NCBI RefSeq assembly: GCF_019649055.1
Contig: NW_026570289.1
Coordinates: 124,001 to 188,000, forward strand
From: Paramacrobiotus metropolitanus
Taxonomy: Eukaryota; Tardigrada; Eutardigrada; Parachela; Macrobiotidae
Direction: 5' to 3'
DNA: 64,000 nt
Within the stretch, counting starts at the first letter, position 1. Every line of letters starts with the position of its first letter. The notes under the pieces were generated by a model that was given only the letters and a program-made list of their open reading frames with translations, had not been told where the DNA came from and ran no database searches. The position numbers and the translations under genes are program-made. Positions 54,001 through 61,738 of this stretch are shown here, one piece after another.

Positions 54001-55079
54001 ACGACGACGAAGATTTCCGAACACCCGGAAATGGATCGCCGAAGGATGACGACGACGACGACGATGGAAACGGTAAACCCCCACCACCGTCGAGCTCGGC
54101 ACCTCAACAGCAGGCCGAACCGGAGATACCGGCTAAACAACCCGAAGAGAAGGATAGCGGCGACAAGGCCGACGACTCCAAGAGTAACGAAGACGATGGC
54201 GGAGTATACGTTCCTCGTCAGTACGGTAAACGAGTACCACTGACGCCCGACTCCGACCACCAGCCACTTCGCTCGGACTTCCATGAGGATATGATAGAAG
54301 TCCTACCAGACGACATTCCCCCACTGGTCAACGTTAGGTTGAAGTATACCGGCATTAAATCGGCTTCGAAACCCAAGCCGAGTGTCTCGGAATATGACGC
54401 CGGATGGATGTACACATTCGCCGCTCTGAAGGCCTTAGCCACACGAGGACCGAAGTTCGCCACACCAAGAATCGCCTTCAAACTCCTCCAACACTGGAAG
54501 GTAGATGAGACGGGCGATTGGCGACAACTTAGTCAGAACAACGTACGACACTACTGCGACCTAGGATACCATGCTGGGAAGTTGATACGTACATACACCA
54601 GCGGAAAGCGGATGTACTACGAGTTCCCACCGGCTAAGAAAGACCCGGCTCCTTCAACATATGAAGGATGGATACACGCTATTGAAGCGTGCATGGAAAT
54701 GTCCTGGCACCCTGACGGACTTACCCGCGGAGAAATACTCCACCAACTTATAGCGCGGTTTGAGTTCCAGTGGACATCGACGGAACCGCAGCTGGTCGAT
54801 CCCAAATACAAGGCCAAACCGGACACGATTGCCGGACGGAAGAAGTACTCCCTGGACGACGAACTAGAATTCGTCATATCGAAGGCACTCTACCAACAAC
54901 AATTCGCCACAAATACCGATAAAACCCAAGGCGGTCAACGGTTTATCGCCTTAAATCCATCAAATCATCGACATGGACATTTACCGAAGGAACGACCGAC
55001 CTCGGCACAATCGACCGAGTTGGCCGACTCGCACCAAGCAAGTCGGCTCGGGTCGCCAGAAGCACCTACACGGGAATGA
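51081..55079 (+). CDS. giant unknown protein, about 1308-1332 aa
   Basis: A 4.0-kb open frame overlapping the previous one by 13 nt. The first ATG is near 51153 (MGAKALFTPAVHKKL). Residues about 25-130 look folded and helical. A long Lys/Pro/Ser/Glu-rich disordered region follows. A helical block at about residues 650-840 comes next (LIRTVRVHVEVVRSIRSAKE, RIARCIGYIRNPRGSTLVQI). An acidic run (DDDDEDF, DDDDDDDG) is next. The folded C-terminal region at about residues 1100-1290 (YTFAALKALATRGPKFATPR, GKRMYYEFPP, ILHQLIARFEFQ) is possibly of winged-helix type. No enzyme motif was recognised. Confidence 0.6.
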   Translation: MEILKATPSSLPPAEEKPSPSRKVMGAKALFTPAVHKKLVGQAKTLDLQRILYEAQLQGGIRDRTMTEEQQTQMAQKIHATIQDRDKVLRRLVTLRCGKQELRQLPLDTNMIQTIQRLRNPSINPGAYTLEIQPRPGEEVTEKIPITMSDSSEDEENADNIDSDDSMHQKAAAPTKGSTPKRGRSPVKQISPTRSASQPTKLPSQPTTEKPPRFSPRNTPTKPKKTEEAMDTTSPSEARVGITVETSPQRDEPTSVHSGPRLTIDESRTNESTTESGNIPTKRSTAKEKPPQDSSREFHDDLALQHVKDLTRSEQDACIDMAYPEDRELWHSLRIRRASIVGNTTEARRDHDRLTEKMADVMKRMGEHYRAERSRPKALQEATPTQRKATAPEPKSTKKTVQPPVVKMKVPPPIRQPSVQIDDDLDARVINSANSAKSHKDKRKAKKEAAKQSAKPQPTETQKKPVKSETKEPAKPKSDSTVKTPKPNPAKRHKSSDDLDISDAGPQRTEQKEKAQEPHDKEAVERKFKEVMERTGTKPAKTSGGRLRNPPRPPTPPEQSQPSTSKQQSDVESDQASDIEDKDSISDHGDGDPYEGFKGDMKEMFNHGADTDESQWPAPDDVRERLPDEQPEDPVDTLIRTVRVHVEVVRSIRSAKENGRDIYQSLVQDLSNNIQVEGETGKWLTHQLMMQIVAWTLDYGLAVAVHRQWGRMAELIQPDLIKSLKSAAARNADDTPTRIARCIGYIRNPRGSTLVQIARVYNVMYMDKKGNIDEIITYRIGERIALLVEQHTLQTTNAERDVPVRYTVPNFIPEQHRREFNLRMSYVNTDKPPAGTEPTEEYSESNEQPSEDAATLLHIARTAAQSSQRRVQALTRPRAPHEPTTYVGTASAPAGRASTAKPTRSAKGRFIPKDVQSLPPSSPMEISPEPEDSTQQKGKSKSTKTKSTKPAKKKEPKSSELISSSEEETEDEDDDDEDFRTPGNGSPKDDDDDDDGNGKPPPPSSSAPQQQAEPEIPAKQPEEKDSGDKADDSKSNEDDGGVYVPRQYGKRVPLTPDSDHQPLRSDFHEDMIEVLPDDIPPLVNVRLKYTGIKSASKPKPSVSEYDAGWMYTFAALKALATRGPKFATPRIAFKLLQHWKVDETGDWRQLSQNNVRHYCDLGYHAGKLIRTYTSGKRMYYEFPPAKKDPAPSTYEGWIHAIEACMEMSWHPDGLTRGEILHQLIARFEFQWTSTEPQLVDPKYKAKPDTIAGRKKYSLDDELEFVISKALYQQQFATNTDKTQGGQRFIALNPSNHRHGHLPKERPTSAQSTELADSHQASRLGSPEAPTRE
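52684..52698. repeat. hairpin element H13 (changed stem)
   Basis: Arms CCGGC and GCCGG, loop ACAAA. Confidence 0.7.
53676..53690. repeat. hairpin element H14 (changed stem)
   Basis: Arms TCGTC and GACGA, loop ACAAA. Confidence 0.7.
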
Positions 55080-55331
55080 GGAAACGCAGAACGCGTTGGG
55101 AGAGAGGCATAACCGACCTCCTCCCATTGACACCACATAGGCGTCATCGACCAACAGAAGTCGACTTACCTCATTAGACGACCACAAAGGCGTCTTGGAC
55201 CAGTTCGAGAACCGACCTGGCCCGACCGTAGTAATTATAGGGTGTAAATTATAGGATGCAACCGAGAAACGGTTTGCTGACTTTTGTTTTGACAGACTCG
55301 TACGGAAGAGCCCCGAACGGAAGCCTTCACG
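55080..55331 (+). other. short non-coding gap in giant element
   Basis: Contains hairpins near 55129 (GAC-CC / GG-GTC around ACATA), 55150 (TCGAC / GTCGA) and 55179 (AGACG / CGTCT around ACC-ACAAA-GG). Confidence 0.5.
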
Positions 55332-55349
55332 GTGGACTGCCAACAGTGC

Positions 55350-56090
55350 ATGGATAATGCGACGAGGGACAACAACAGAATGCCCTGCGCGCTGTGCATC
55401 GTATCCTTTACGAACGAACGAATTTCCGGCACCGGAGCGCAACACCGTGCTCAGGCGGCGGCACTTTACCTAAACGTTGTCGCTGGCAATTTGAGCGCAT
55501 ACCGGTACTTGGCCGGCAGAGAATACCTGATTAATCAACTGGAGTCATATGAACAGGACAATCTGGCTACAATTCAGCGACAACGAGCTCGCGACCCGAG
55601 ATGGGAAGAAACTCGACCACCAGTCCTAACAAATAGGCTGTTCGAGTACCGCCAGATGCTGGACCTGCAACGTCAACTTGACGACCAGAAGAAGATAAAG
55701 GAGGTCGATAGGAAGATCGCCACAATGCGAGTCCATCCACCACCGACCGATTTCGAACCGGAAATAAAGATTCGGGTACAGACACCCACACAGGGTCTCC
55801 CGACAGTCGGAGAATTAACTCCTACAATACGCGATGTCTTTCGTCGGAGATCCGAACCGACCGATGACCGGCGCATCTATAACGATGATGATGAATATGC
55901 CGGACGGAACTCAACAGCCAGTTACCTTCACACCGGCAACTCAGGAACAGTTGATGGCAATCCCACACAGGGCAACGCCAGTGGTCACACAGGCCCGTCC
56001 AACTGTTTCTCAGCAGATTCCTCAATCCGGAATCCCTGGAAATCGCGCTCAACAGCAGCGCCGACCGAGCAAAAACCTTGCGGGACATGA
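55350..56090 (+). CDS. unknown protein with CxxC and helical module
   Basis: Open from 55332 with a first ATG at 55350. Early residues include CIVSFTNERI after a CxxC (CALC). A helical segment (LYLNVVAGNLSAYRYLAGRE, LNLQRQLDDQKKIKEVDRKI-like) follows, then a disordered end. It overlaps the next frame by about 260 nt, and the true junction is not clear. Confidence 0.4.
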   Translation: MDNATRDNNRMPCALCIVSFTNERISGTGAQHRAQAAALYLNVVAGNLSAYRYLAGREYLINQLESYEQDNLATIQRQRARDPRWEETRPPVLTNRLFEYRQMLDLQRQLDDQKKIKEVDRKIATMRVHPPPTDFEPEIKIRVQTPTQGLPTVGELTPTIRDVFRRRSEPTDDRRIYNDDDEYAGRNSTASYLHTGNSGTVDGNPTQGNASGHTGPSNCFSADSSIRNPWKSRSTAAPTEQKPCGT

Positions 56091-57339
56091 TCTTAGACAC
56101 CGGATTGGCCCAGTTGATCTTCGAGACAGAATCGAAGCGCAACGAGCCGTTATCCATGAAGCGGGAAAGGAGCCAACCAGAGCTCCACCAGGGAAACGTA
56201 CTGGATCTGGAGAAACAGGGATCGGACTTACGGTCGACTTAACAAATAAGTCGAAACGTAACGTCATCCCACCTGAACAACGGCCGGAAGCTCAACAAGC
56301 AGAACCACCGGCCGAAGTCCAAGCTGAACTGGCAGCTCAACAGGAGCAGATGGACGTCGACGTAGCCGACCAGATGGCACAACTGCCACAAGTGGAAGTG
56401 CCGATCCGAGAAGACCCTCGCTATGACCGAGCTCGACAACAAGGAATCGAGGTCGTCATGCCACACCCTACCGAAAGGACGAACCACATTATGAACGTCA
56501 TGAATTACGAGGAACGGTACCGACCACAAATCTGGCGGATGGTAGAAAACCTTCGTCAATTCCTCGTCCGATCCGGATATCAGGCGCTGTTCGAACAACA
56601 CCAGTGGCAGGCCGACTTCAACATGAACGCGCACACAGCGCCGAATGTTGAACACCCGTACACCAGATCGAATGCGTTGCCGTCGATGACCGACCCGGTC
56701 TTGCTGAATGTACCATTGTACAGCCCGGACGGAACACGTGCGAGCCAACTAGGAGCTCGGGAATACTCCCATGACGAGTTGGAGAGTGTTGCCCAGTTCG
56801 TCATTACGGACGCACACCCAGCCTTTGTAATCACCGCGGCTCGGGCAGCACTGGACTTAACCCAGTATCTTCCGGAAGGAGAAGTCGACACGGCCCAAGA
56901 CGGAGTCACGGCATTCCTGCGATTCATCTTCGCAGCTCGACTCGGCAATTACTTTTGCCATTACACCTTGTACGGACTGTACCAGAACGAGATGATACCA
57001 GCGGCTGTGGAAACCCTCGTAGCCCAACTCGGCACACCGATGAGAAGTGTTATCCTAGCTGTCTGGATGCGTGACTTGCTGTACACCCACGAACGGTATG
57101 CGACAAAGTATGCCTTTCGTGAGGATCACGTAGATCCCAGCGACGACGCAACTCGATTCATCAGCTGGTACCGCGAAAAGAAAACTTTGCCTAGCGGATT
57201 CAACTCGTCGCCCTACGAACCTTGGATGTCGGATGACATAGCACCTGGCGTACGACCATATGCGCTGCGGCTCCGCAAAACAAGCGGCCAAGGAATCGAG
57301 GAAGAGCAGAGCGGAGCGCTTAGGCCAAGAAACGGATGA
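55834..57339 (+). CDS. unknown folded protein, 501 aa
   Basis: From ATG. The N-terminal 180 residues are disordered (Gln/Pro/Arg). From about residue 225 to 485 the composition is that of a globular, mostly helical domain: WRMVENLRQFLVRSGYQALF, ESVAQFVITDAHPAFVITAA, FLRFIFAARLGNYFCHYTLY, VILAVWMRDLLYTHERYATK. It has the last large frame of the element and ends in a short basic tail. No membrane anchor or signal peptide is seen, so it is not envelope-like. It resembles a capsid- or coat-like helical domain only in general character. Confidence 0.55.
   Translation: MSFVGDPNRPMTGASITMMMNMPDGTQQPVTFTPATQEQLMAIPHRATPVVTQARPTVSQQIPQSGIPGNRAQQQRRPSKNLAGHDLRHRIGPVDLRDRIEAQRAVIHEAGKEPTRAPPGKRTGSGETGIGLTVDLTNKSKRNVIPPEQRPEAQQAEPPAEVQAELAAQQEQMDVDVADQMAQLPQVEVPIREDPRYDRARQQGIEVVMPHPTERTNHIMNVMNYEERYRPQIWRMVENLRQFLVRSGYQALFEQHQWQADFNMNAHTAPNVEHPYTRSNALPSMTDPVLLNVPLYSPDGTRASQLGAREYSHDELESVAQFVITDAHPAFVITAARAALDLTQYLPEGEVDTAQDGVTAFLRFIFAARLGNYFCHYTLYGLYQNEMIPAAVETLVAQLGTPMRSVILAVWMRDLLYTHERYATKYAFREDHVDPSDDATRFISWYREKKTLPSGFNSSPYEPWMSDDIAPGVRPYALRLRKTSGQGIEEEQSGALRPRNG
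56620..56649. repeat. hairpin element H15 (two-part stem)
   Basis: Inner arms GCGC and GCGC around loop ACACA; outer arms AACAT and ATGTT. Confidence 0.68.
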
Positions 57340-57662
57340 GACTGACGAGATGTCTCAGCGGAGTGGCCCGGCGACTTGCAAACCAAGGGACCCGAATATA
57401 CGGCCACATAACCGACCTGGCCCGGACGACGATGAAGAAGAAGATTACTTCGGCGGCGACAAACCTGTCGAAGTTCCACTCAGTTAAGATCGTGTTCCCA
57501 CACTGGAACTCGATCCCATATTGGAATAACTTCAAGGAGGCATTGCCGAGAAACGGCACGGTCGAGAACCGACCTTCCGACTGAGAAACAGTCTAGCTGA
57601 GAAACAGCGCCGTCGAGAACCGACTTCGGAATGGACACTTCCCTCTAGTTTTCTTTTGGAAA

Positions 57663-58160
57663 ATGACTAACCATGTACGCGGCGGACGTCAACGACGGTT
57701 TTGCCAGAAGGCCGACTACACAAGTCAGCCGGATTCTTTGGTCGGACCCGGAAACGCGTGGTTAGACCCGGGTATTTCGGCTCTTTCACCGTACCGGTAC
57801 GTCCCCAAGGAATCCCCTGGAACGAACTGGGCAACCGACCCCAGTTCCCCAGCTTGGCAAAAACAGATCGTAACCACATCTGCTAACAAAGCAGATCGTC
57901 AACCACGTTCTGCGACCATCGGAGCCAACAGAAGCCCCAATCCGCGTTACATGGAGATTACTCCGGCCAACCGACTCCGGAGAAGAAACCGAGAGGATTA
58001 CGCTAACATGGCGCGGAACACGTCGCTGCGCGCGTTCCACGCCATGTTTGCCAAGCACCCGTGGCCAACTTCGGAACCGGGTAGCCGAGCAGCCTTCACC
58101 ATTGTAAACAGCGGAAATCCTCGGCCGAGCCGCCAACAGTGCAGGAAGACTCGGATTTGA
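57663..58160 (+). CDS. small basic unknown protein, 165 aa
   Basis: An ATG start (MTNHVRGGRQRRFCQKADYT), rich in Arg, Asn, Pro and Ser, with about 27 Arg/Lys. No domain recognised. It may be a real accessory frame or chance. Confidence 0.35.
   Translation: MTNHVRGGRQRRFCQKADYTSQPDSLVGPGNAWLDPGISALSPYRYVPKESPGTNWATDPSSPAWQKQIVTTSANKADRQPRSATIGANRSPNPRYMEITPANRLRRRNREDYANMARNTSLRAFHAMFAKHPWPTSEPGSRAAFTIVNSGNPRPSRQQCRKTRI
57878..57896. repeat. hairpin element H16 (changed stem)
   Basis: Arms ATCTGCT and AGCAGAT, loop AACAA. A 7-bp perfect stem with no CCGAC core. Confidence 0.75.
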
Positions 58161-58164
58161 CTAG

Positions 58165-58198
58165 GTACGAGAGCCGACCACAAAGGTCGACTTCGTAC
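58165..58198. repeat. hairpin element H17 (two-part stem)
   Basis: Outer arms GTACGA and TCGTAC; inner arms CGACC and GGTCG; loop ACAAA. Confidence 0.8.
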
Positions 58199-58233
58199 TT
58201 CGCCCATAACTTGGAGACATAACGGATACTGCT

Positions 58234-58263
58234 GCGCAAGTCGACCACAAAGGTCGGTTGTGC
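58234..58263. repeat. hairpin element H18 (two-part stem)
   Basis: Outer arms GCGCAA and TTGTGC with one wobble; inner arms CGACC and GGTCG; loop ACAAA. Confidence 0.8.
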
Positions 58264-58266
58264 AAG

Positions 58267-58283
58267 CCGATCACAAAGATCGG
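58267..58283. repeat. hairpin element H19 (compensated stem)
   Basis: Arms CCGATC and GATCGG, loop ACAAA. Compared with CCGACC/GGTCGG, one base pair is exchanged on both arms. Confidence 0.8.
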
Positions 58284-58304
58284 TTTTGAAAACTGTTCGA
58301 CCTG

Positions 58305-58322
58305 TAACGACGCAGATCGTTA
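58305..58322. repeat. hairpin element H20
   Basis: Arms TAACGA and TCGTTA, loop CGCAGA. Confidence 0.65.
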
Positions 58323-58346
58323 GAACCACGACTCGCTACCTTTAAA

Positions 58347-58361
58347 CGATCACACAGATCG
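58347..58361. repeat. hairpin element H21 (compensated stem)
   Basis: Arms CGATC and GATCG, loop ACACA. Confidence 0.75.
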
Positions 58362-59341
58362 ACGGAGTATTTGGTAGCCGACCAACAAGAAGTCGACCAT
58401 GGACGGAAGCTGGCAGTAGCAACGTGGTAACTTAACCGGATTCTCCGTTTGAATCCAGACCTACAGGCTCTGTACCTGGAGATCAACCGCAGTCTCCCCC
58501 GGCCGATATCGGGTAAACCAGCCGATTCACCGGTGACCACGACTACGCGCGTCTCTGAACGTGCTGCCATTCCCTGAAGAGGAACAGCGACGGTGATTTG
58601 GATACTGGTGTACCAACGACTCCGCCGCGACCTGCTTCCCCATGCCTTCAATGGAACATCCTAGGCAGACTGAGTTAGAATACTCGACCTGCACCCCTTA
58701 ACGAACCCCGATGGCGATGCCCACTTGCCCGCAACAGTACCGGCCAGTCGGTCTTCGTCAGCGGCAAAGAAAAATTTCCCCGCGGACGTGAGTCGTCTAC
58801 CCCCAACAGAGCGGCTAGGCGTCACAGGTTCGCGACAAAACAGAATGGAAGAATCGGATCTGACGACCTCAGGGACTTGCATGTGCATGAAGTTTAAACC
58901 AAAGAGCTTGTCTCGGCAACCGGGGCCACAAAGACCCTTAGCGTTGTGAGCGAGCGCAGTGCATGATGAGACGCCAGCCAACCGGCCAACAGATGCCAAG
59001 AAACTCCTACCTCACAGGACTTGGCGACCCAGAAGCAAGTAATTCGGATTGACCGACCTCAACAGTAGCTCGGATCCGACCTGGAGTTCACGTCAGAAAT
59101 AACAGAAGGAACGGAGTTGTGCTGCCGAACATCCTTCTGCCAGTCCGAACTGACCGTGGGATGTCCTGACACCAAGGACCCGGCCAACTGTAGCCGAACG
59201 CACAGGACTCCTAAAATGAAGTTGACAACCACCAGATGGAGGTCGGAAGTAAGCGACAACAGCTCGGAAAACCAACCAGAAGTACGAAATCGACCTCTCA
59301 GTGGAAGAACTTACATTCCCGGCGGATAGACACAAAGTTTA

Positions 59342-59416
59342 TCCGACCTGGGGAAGTCGGAAAATAGCCGACCTCCGAACTTGGATATGGATATCCGACC
59401 TCAAGCCGAGGTCGGA
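59342..59416. repeat. hairpin elements H22 and H23
   Basis: 59342-59361 has arms TCCGAC and GTCGGA with loop CTGGGGAA. 59394-59416 has arms TCCGACCTC and GAGGTCGGA with loop AAGCC, a 9-bp perfect stem. Confidence 0.75.
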
Positions 59417-59713
59417 AGTGACCGTACACAAGTCGGTAGGGTACAACAACAAGTCGGCAAAGACATTCAGAAGTCGAGAACCGACCTCCTAACGGAAAAA
59501 TCCGACCTTCGGACGGATGGAAACATAGTTCATCCGACCTTCCGAAGTCGACCATAACCGACCACATGTCGGAAGTCGGCAACTTAGTCAACATGACGGA
59601 AGAAGAACGACAGATATCTGCGGTGGACGAATTCGACTTGAAGGAACTTGTTTAGCCCCACATGGGCATGTTATTGCAGGTTAACCCTAGTCGACCACTG
59701 ACGGATAGGATAA

Positions 59714-59734
59714 CCGACCTCGACAGAAGGTCGG
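59714..59734. repeat. hairpin element H24
   Basis: Arms CCGACCT and AGGTCGG, loop CGACAGA. Confidence 0.72.
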
Positions 59735-60738
59735 ATAACAACGGAACAGATCGGATGGAAGTCGACTGGACACTTCCATCGCTGAAACTCATAAATTCCG
59801 ACCGGACCCTCGAGCCAGTTCGACTCGGAATACTAAAAACTAGGCTCGTGGTAGCAGATTGAACGGTTGTAACCGACCACTTTTGAACGGAACTGCTGTA
59901 CATGACGACCACACAGGCCGCATGACTTTCATACAGCCTTTTCCGACCTGGACTTTAAGAATTCGGAACATAGCCGAATTTCCCAGCCGCCGGTCGACTT
60001 ACCGGTAGGCCGACCTTGGTCAAACCGACCTCGGTTCTATTCCCCATTCAGAGAGGATGCCTCGGCATTTGCAACTCGCAACAGTGCCTCTCTATCCCGA
60101 CGGACGGATACGAGTCGGAAGTAAGTGTTTAACCGTGCTTATCCGACCTCGGTGAATTTAACCGGTTACGACGGGTAACCCGGGAACCGATGCCCCGGAC
60201 CCAACTTACCGGATGAAAGTGGACAGGAGACCCCGTGGAGACTCAACTGCCCCGTGGACGTCATCCTAGTCGGAATAGGACCCCGGACAGATTTTTGCAT
60301 TTTTTTAGCATTTCTCCTAACAAACGGAATTGTATTTTTCTAGTTCGATCTCTTTAACAGATCTGTTTTTGTAACCCCTTTTGCTCACTGGAATTGTGAT
60401 TAAACTTTATTTCATACTTTCTTTCGCGCTGTATACAACTTTCATTACACTTTTCTTTCACATTGTTCTCCGTTGCCAACAGAAGCAAGAAGCCAGCCAA
60501 CAGAAGCATCACCGGTCCAACGAAACGCCCGAGCGGCTTCCGGATTTTTCGGCCGTGAGTGGTTTCCACTCATGGGTTCGGAAGTGAAGAAGGGACGGTC
60601 GACCAGACACCGGACTCCCACTGCCAGAGGACGCGTACCAGCGACCCCACATTGGGTCCGACTGGAGAGTTGTGCGGTACTGGTGCGGTACCGAGTCGGA
60701 GCATCCTTCGCAGGAGCTCGGATTCCCGCCCAGAGGCA

Positions 60739-61172
60739 TGTCAGAGGCACATGACTGCGCCTGGTGCATACGGCCCACCATGGACGTATTTGCACTCATG
60801 CTTGCCATATCGCCTCTCGCTGTACGTACGTGTGCTGCTGCACTGCACTCATATCCGCTGAAGCGGATATACGCAGCGCACACACTGAGCATACTTGCTC
60901 TCTCGTCCCTCTCGCAGTATGACTCAGCGTTCATACGCTCGCGTTGGATTGAGTCCAGTCTGCGCATCATCACACAGCTGATGGCACACAGCACGTGCTT
61001 GCCGCCAGTTGCTTCTTTCACGCCTTGACGAACGCTCAAGAGCTCTTCTAGCATTCACTTGCTTGTTTAGCCATCAGTGCTTTGTTCTTGCATTCCCTGC
61101 TATTACGCAGCATTGTTCCTTTATTTGTACAATAAAGCACCACTCGTGATCTCCTCGCGCTTGCCTGTTACG
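60739..61172 (+). repeat. 3' LTR of giant element
   Basis: Starts TGTCAGAGGCACATGACTGC and ends TTGCCTGTTACG, about 95% identical to the 5' LTR. No short direct repeat of the 5' flank (GGATAT) follows it. Confidence 0.85.
61131..61136 (+). terminator. LTR polyadenylation signal AATAAA
   Basis: AATAAA about 40 bp before the end of the 3' LTR, where a retroelement transcript would be cut. The 5' LTR has AACAAA here. Confidence 0.55.
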
Positions 61173-61738
61173 CGTAACCTTCATTCGCGCTTGATCATCG
61201 CGTGCGTTATATGGTTTAACAAATTTTTAATAATTTTTCAATAAAGGTATAATAATTTTTCAATACCGAGTATTCAGTATATTGTTACAAAGTGTTAAAA
61301 TTAAATTTAAATATTGTTAAAAATTAATTCGTCAGCCAGGATGTTCGATTATCAGTTTAGAAAGGTTTGCAAAAAATGTGTATCTACTTACAAAAAATTT
61401 ATACTTCCTGTAAAAACATGTGGTATTGTATGTTCCTTTAATTTACGTTTGACCACGCCTTTCTTGATTACAGCAGCTGAAATTGTTTTTAAGTATACTG
61501 CGTAAGTGTGCACCCCTTCTGCAAAAAATAAAAATTTTTTTAATTTGGAGCCTCCTTATGTGCCCTGGTTATTTTTGTAGTATTTTACGAGTATTTCACC
61601 TGCGTTGTATTTTTCCTACGTACGTTGGTGTCCCACTGTCCGGAGTTAATTATTGGAGGTGCAAAATTGTGCAATTAGTAACGCTCCTGCCCACACTATC
61701 GTGTTCCTAGCAGAATAATTCCCGCTTTTGAACTGCAG
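61173..61738. other. flank or intron before the tetraspanin exons
   Basis: AT-rich. The short frame at 61314-61505 has no membrane segment suited to a tetraspanin N-terminus, and no donor site was matched. Confidence 0.4.

Larger units (their letters stand above)
58161..60738 (+). other. 3' non-coding region of giant element
   Basis: About 2.5 kb without a long frame and dense in hairpins. It is rich in TCCGACCT and AGGTCGGA words up to about 60140. A GAAGTGAAGAAGGGACGG purine stretch near 60580 is a weak polypurine-tract candidate, but none abuts the LTR. Confidence 0.55.
30617..61172 (+). mobile_element. giant Ty3/gypsy-type LTR retroelement, about 30.5 kb
   Basis: Direct LTRs of about 435 bp lie at 30617-31052 and 60739-61172. 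In between, in order, are a leader, Gag with capsid and CCHC knuckle, aspartic protease, an acidic spacer, reverse transcriptase, RNase H, integrase and about 13 kb of further open frames. The gag-pro-RT-RH-IN order and the YIDD motif place it in the Ty3/gypsy (Metaviridae) group. Usual elements are 5-10 kb; giant ones such as Ogre of plants and Burro of planarians are known. The base composition (rich in CCGAC and GTCGG) differs sharply from the AT-rich host sequence. No envelope-like protein (signal peptide plus membrane anchor) is seen. Gag-pol is cut by many frame changes, so this copy is probably not autonomous as read. Confidence 0.88.

Noticed and set aside
33334-57000. Many minus-strand frames of 60-306 codons opposite the giant element ORFs
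   Set aside because: They are shadows produced by the strand-symmetric CCGAC/GTCGG composition. Example: 36109-37029 opposite Gag.
55834-57339. Envelope-like protein of the giant element
   Set aside because: No signal peptide, membrane anchor, fusion peptide or paired-cysteine ectodomain; hydrophobic stretches are short and contain charged residues.
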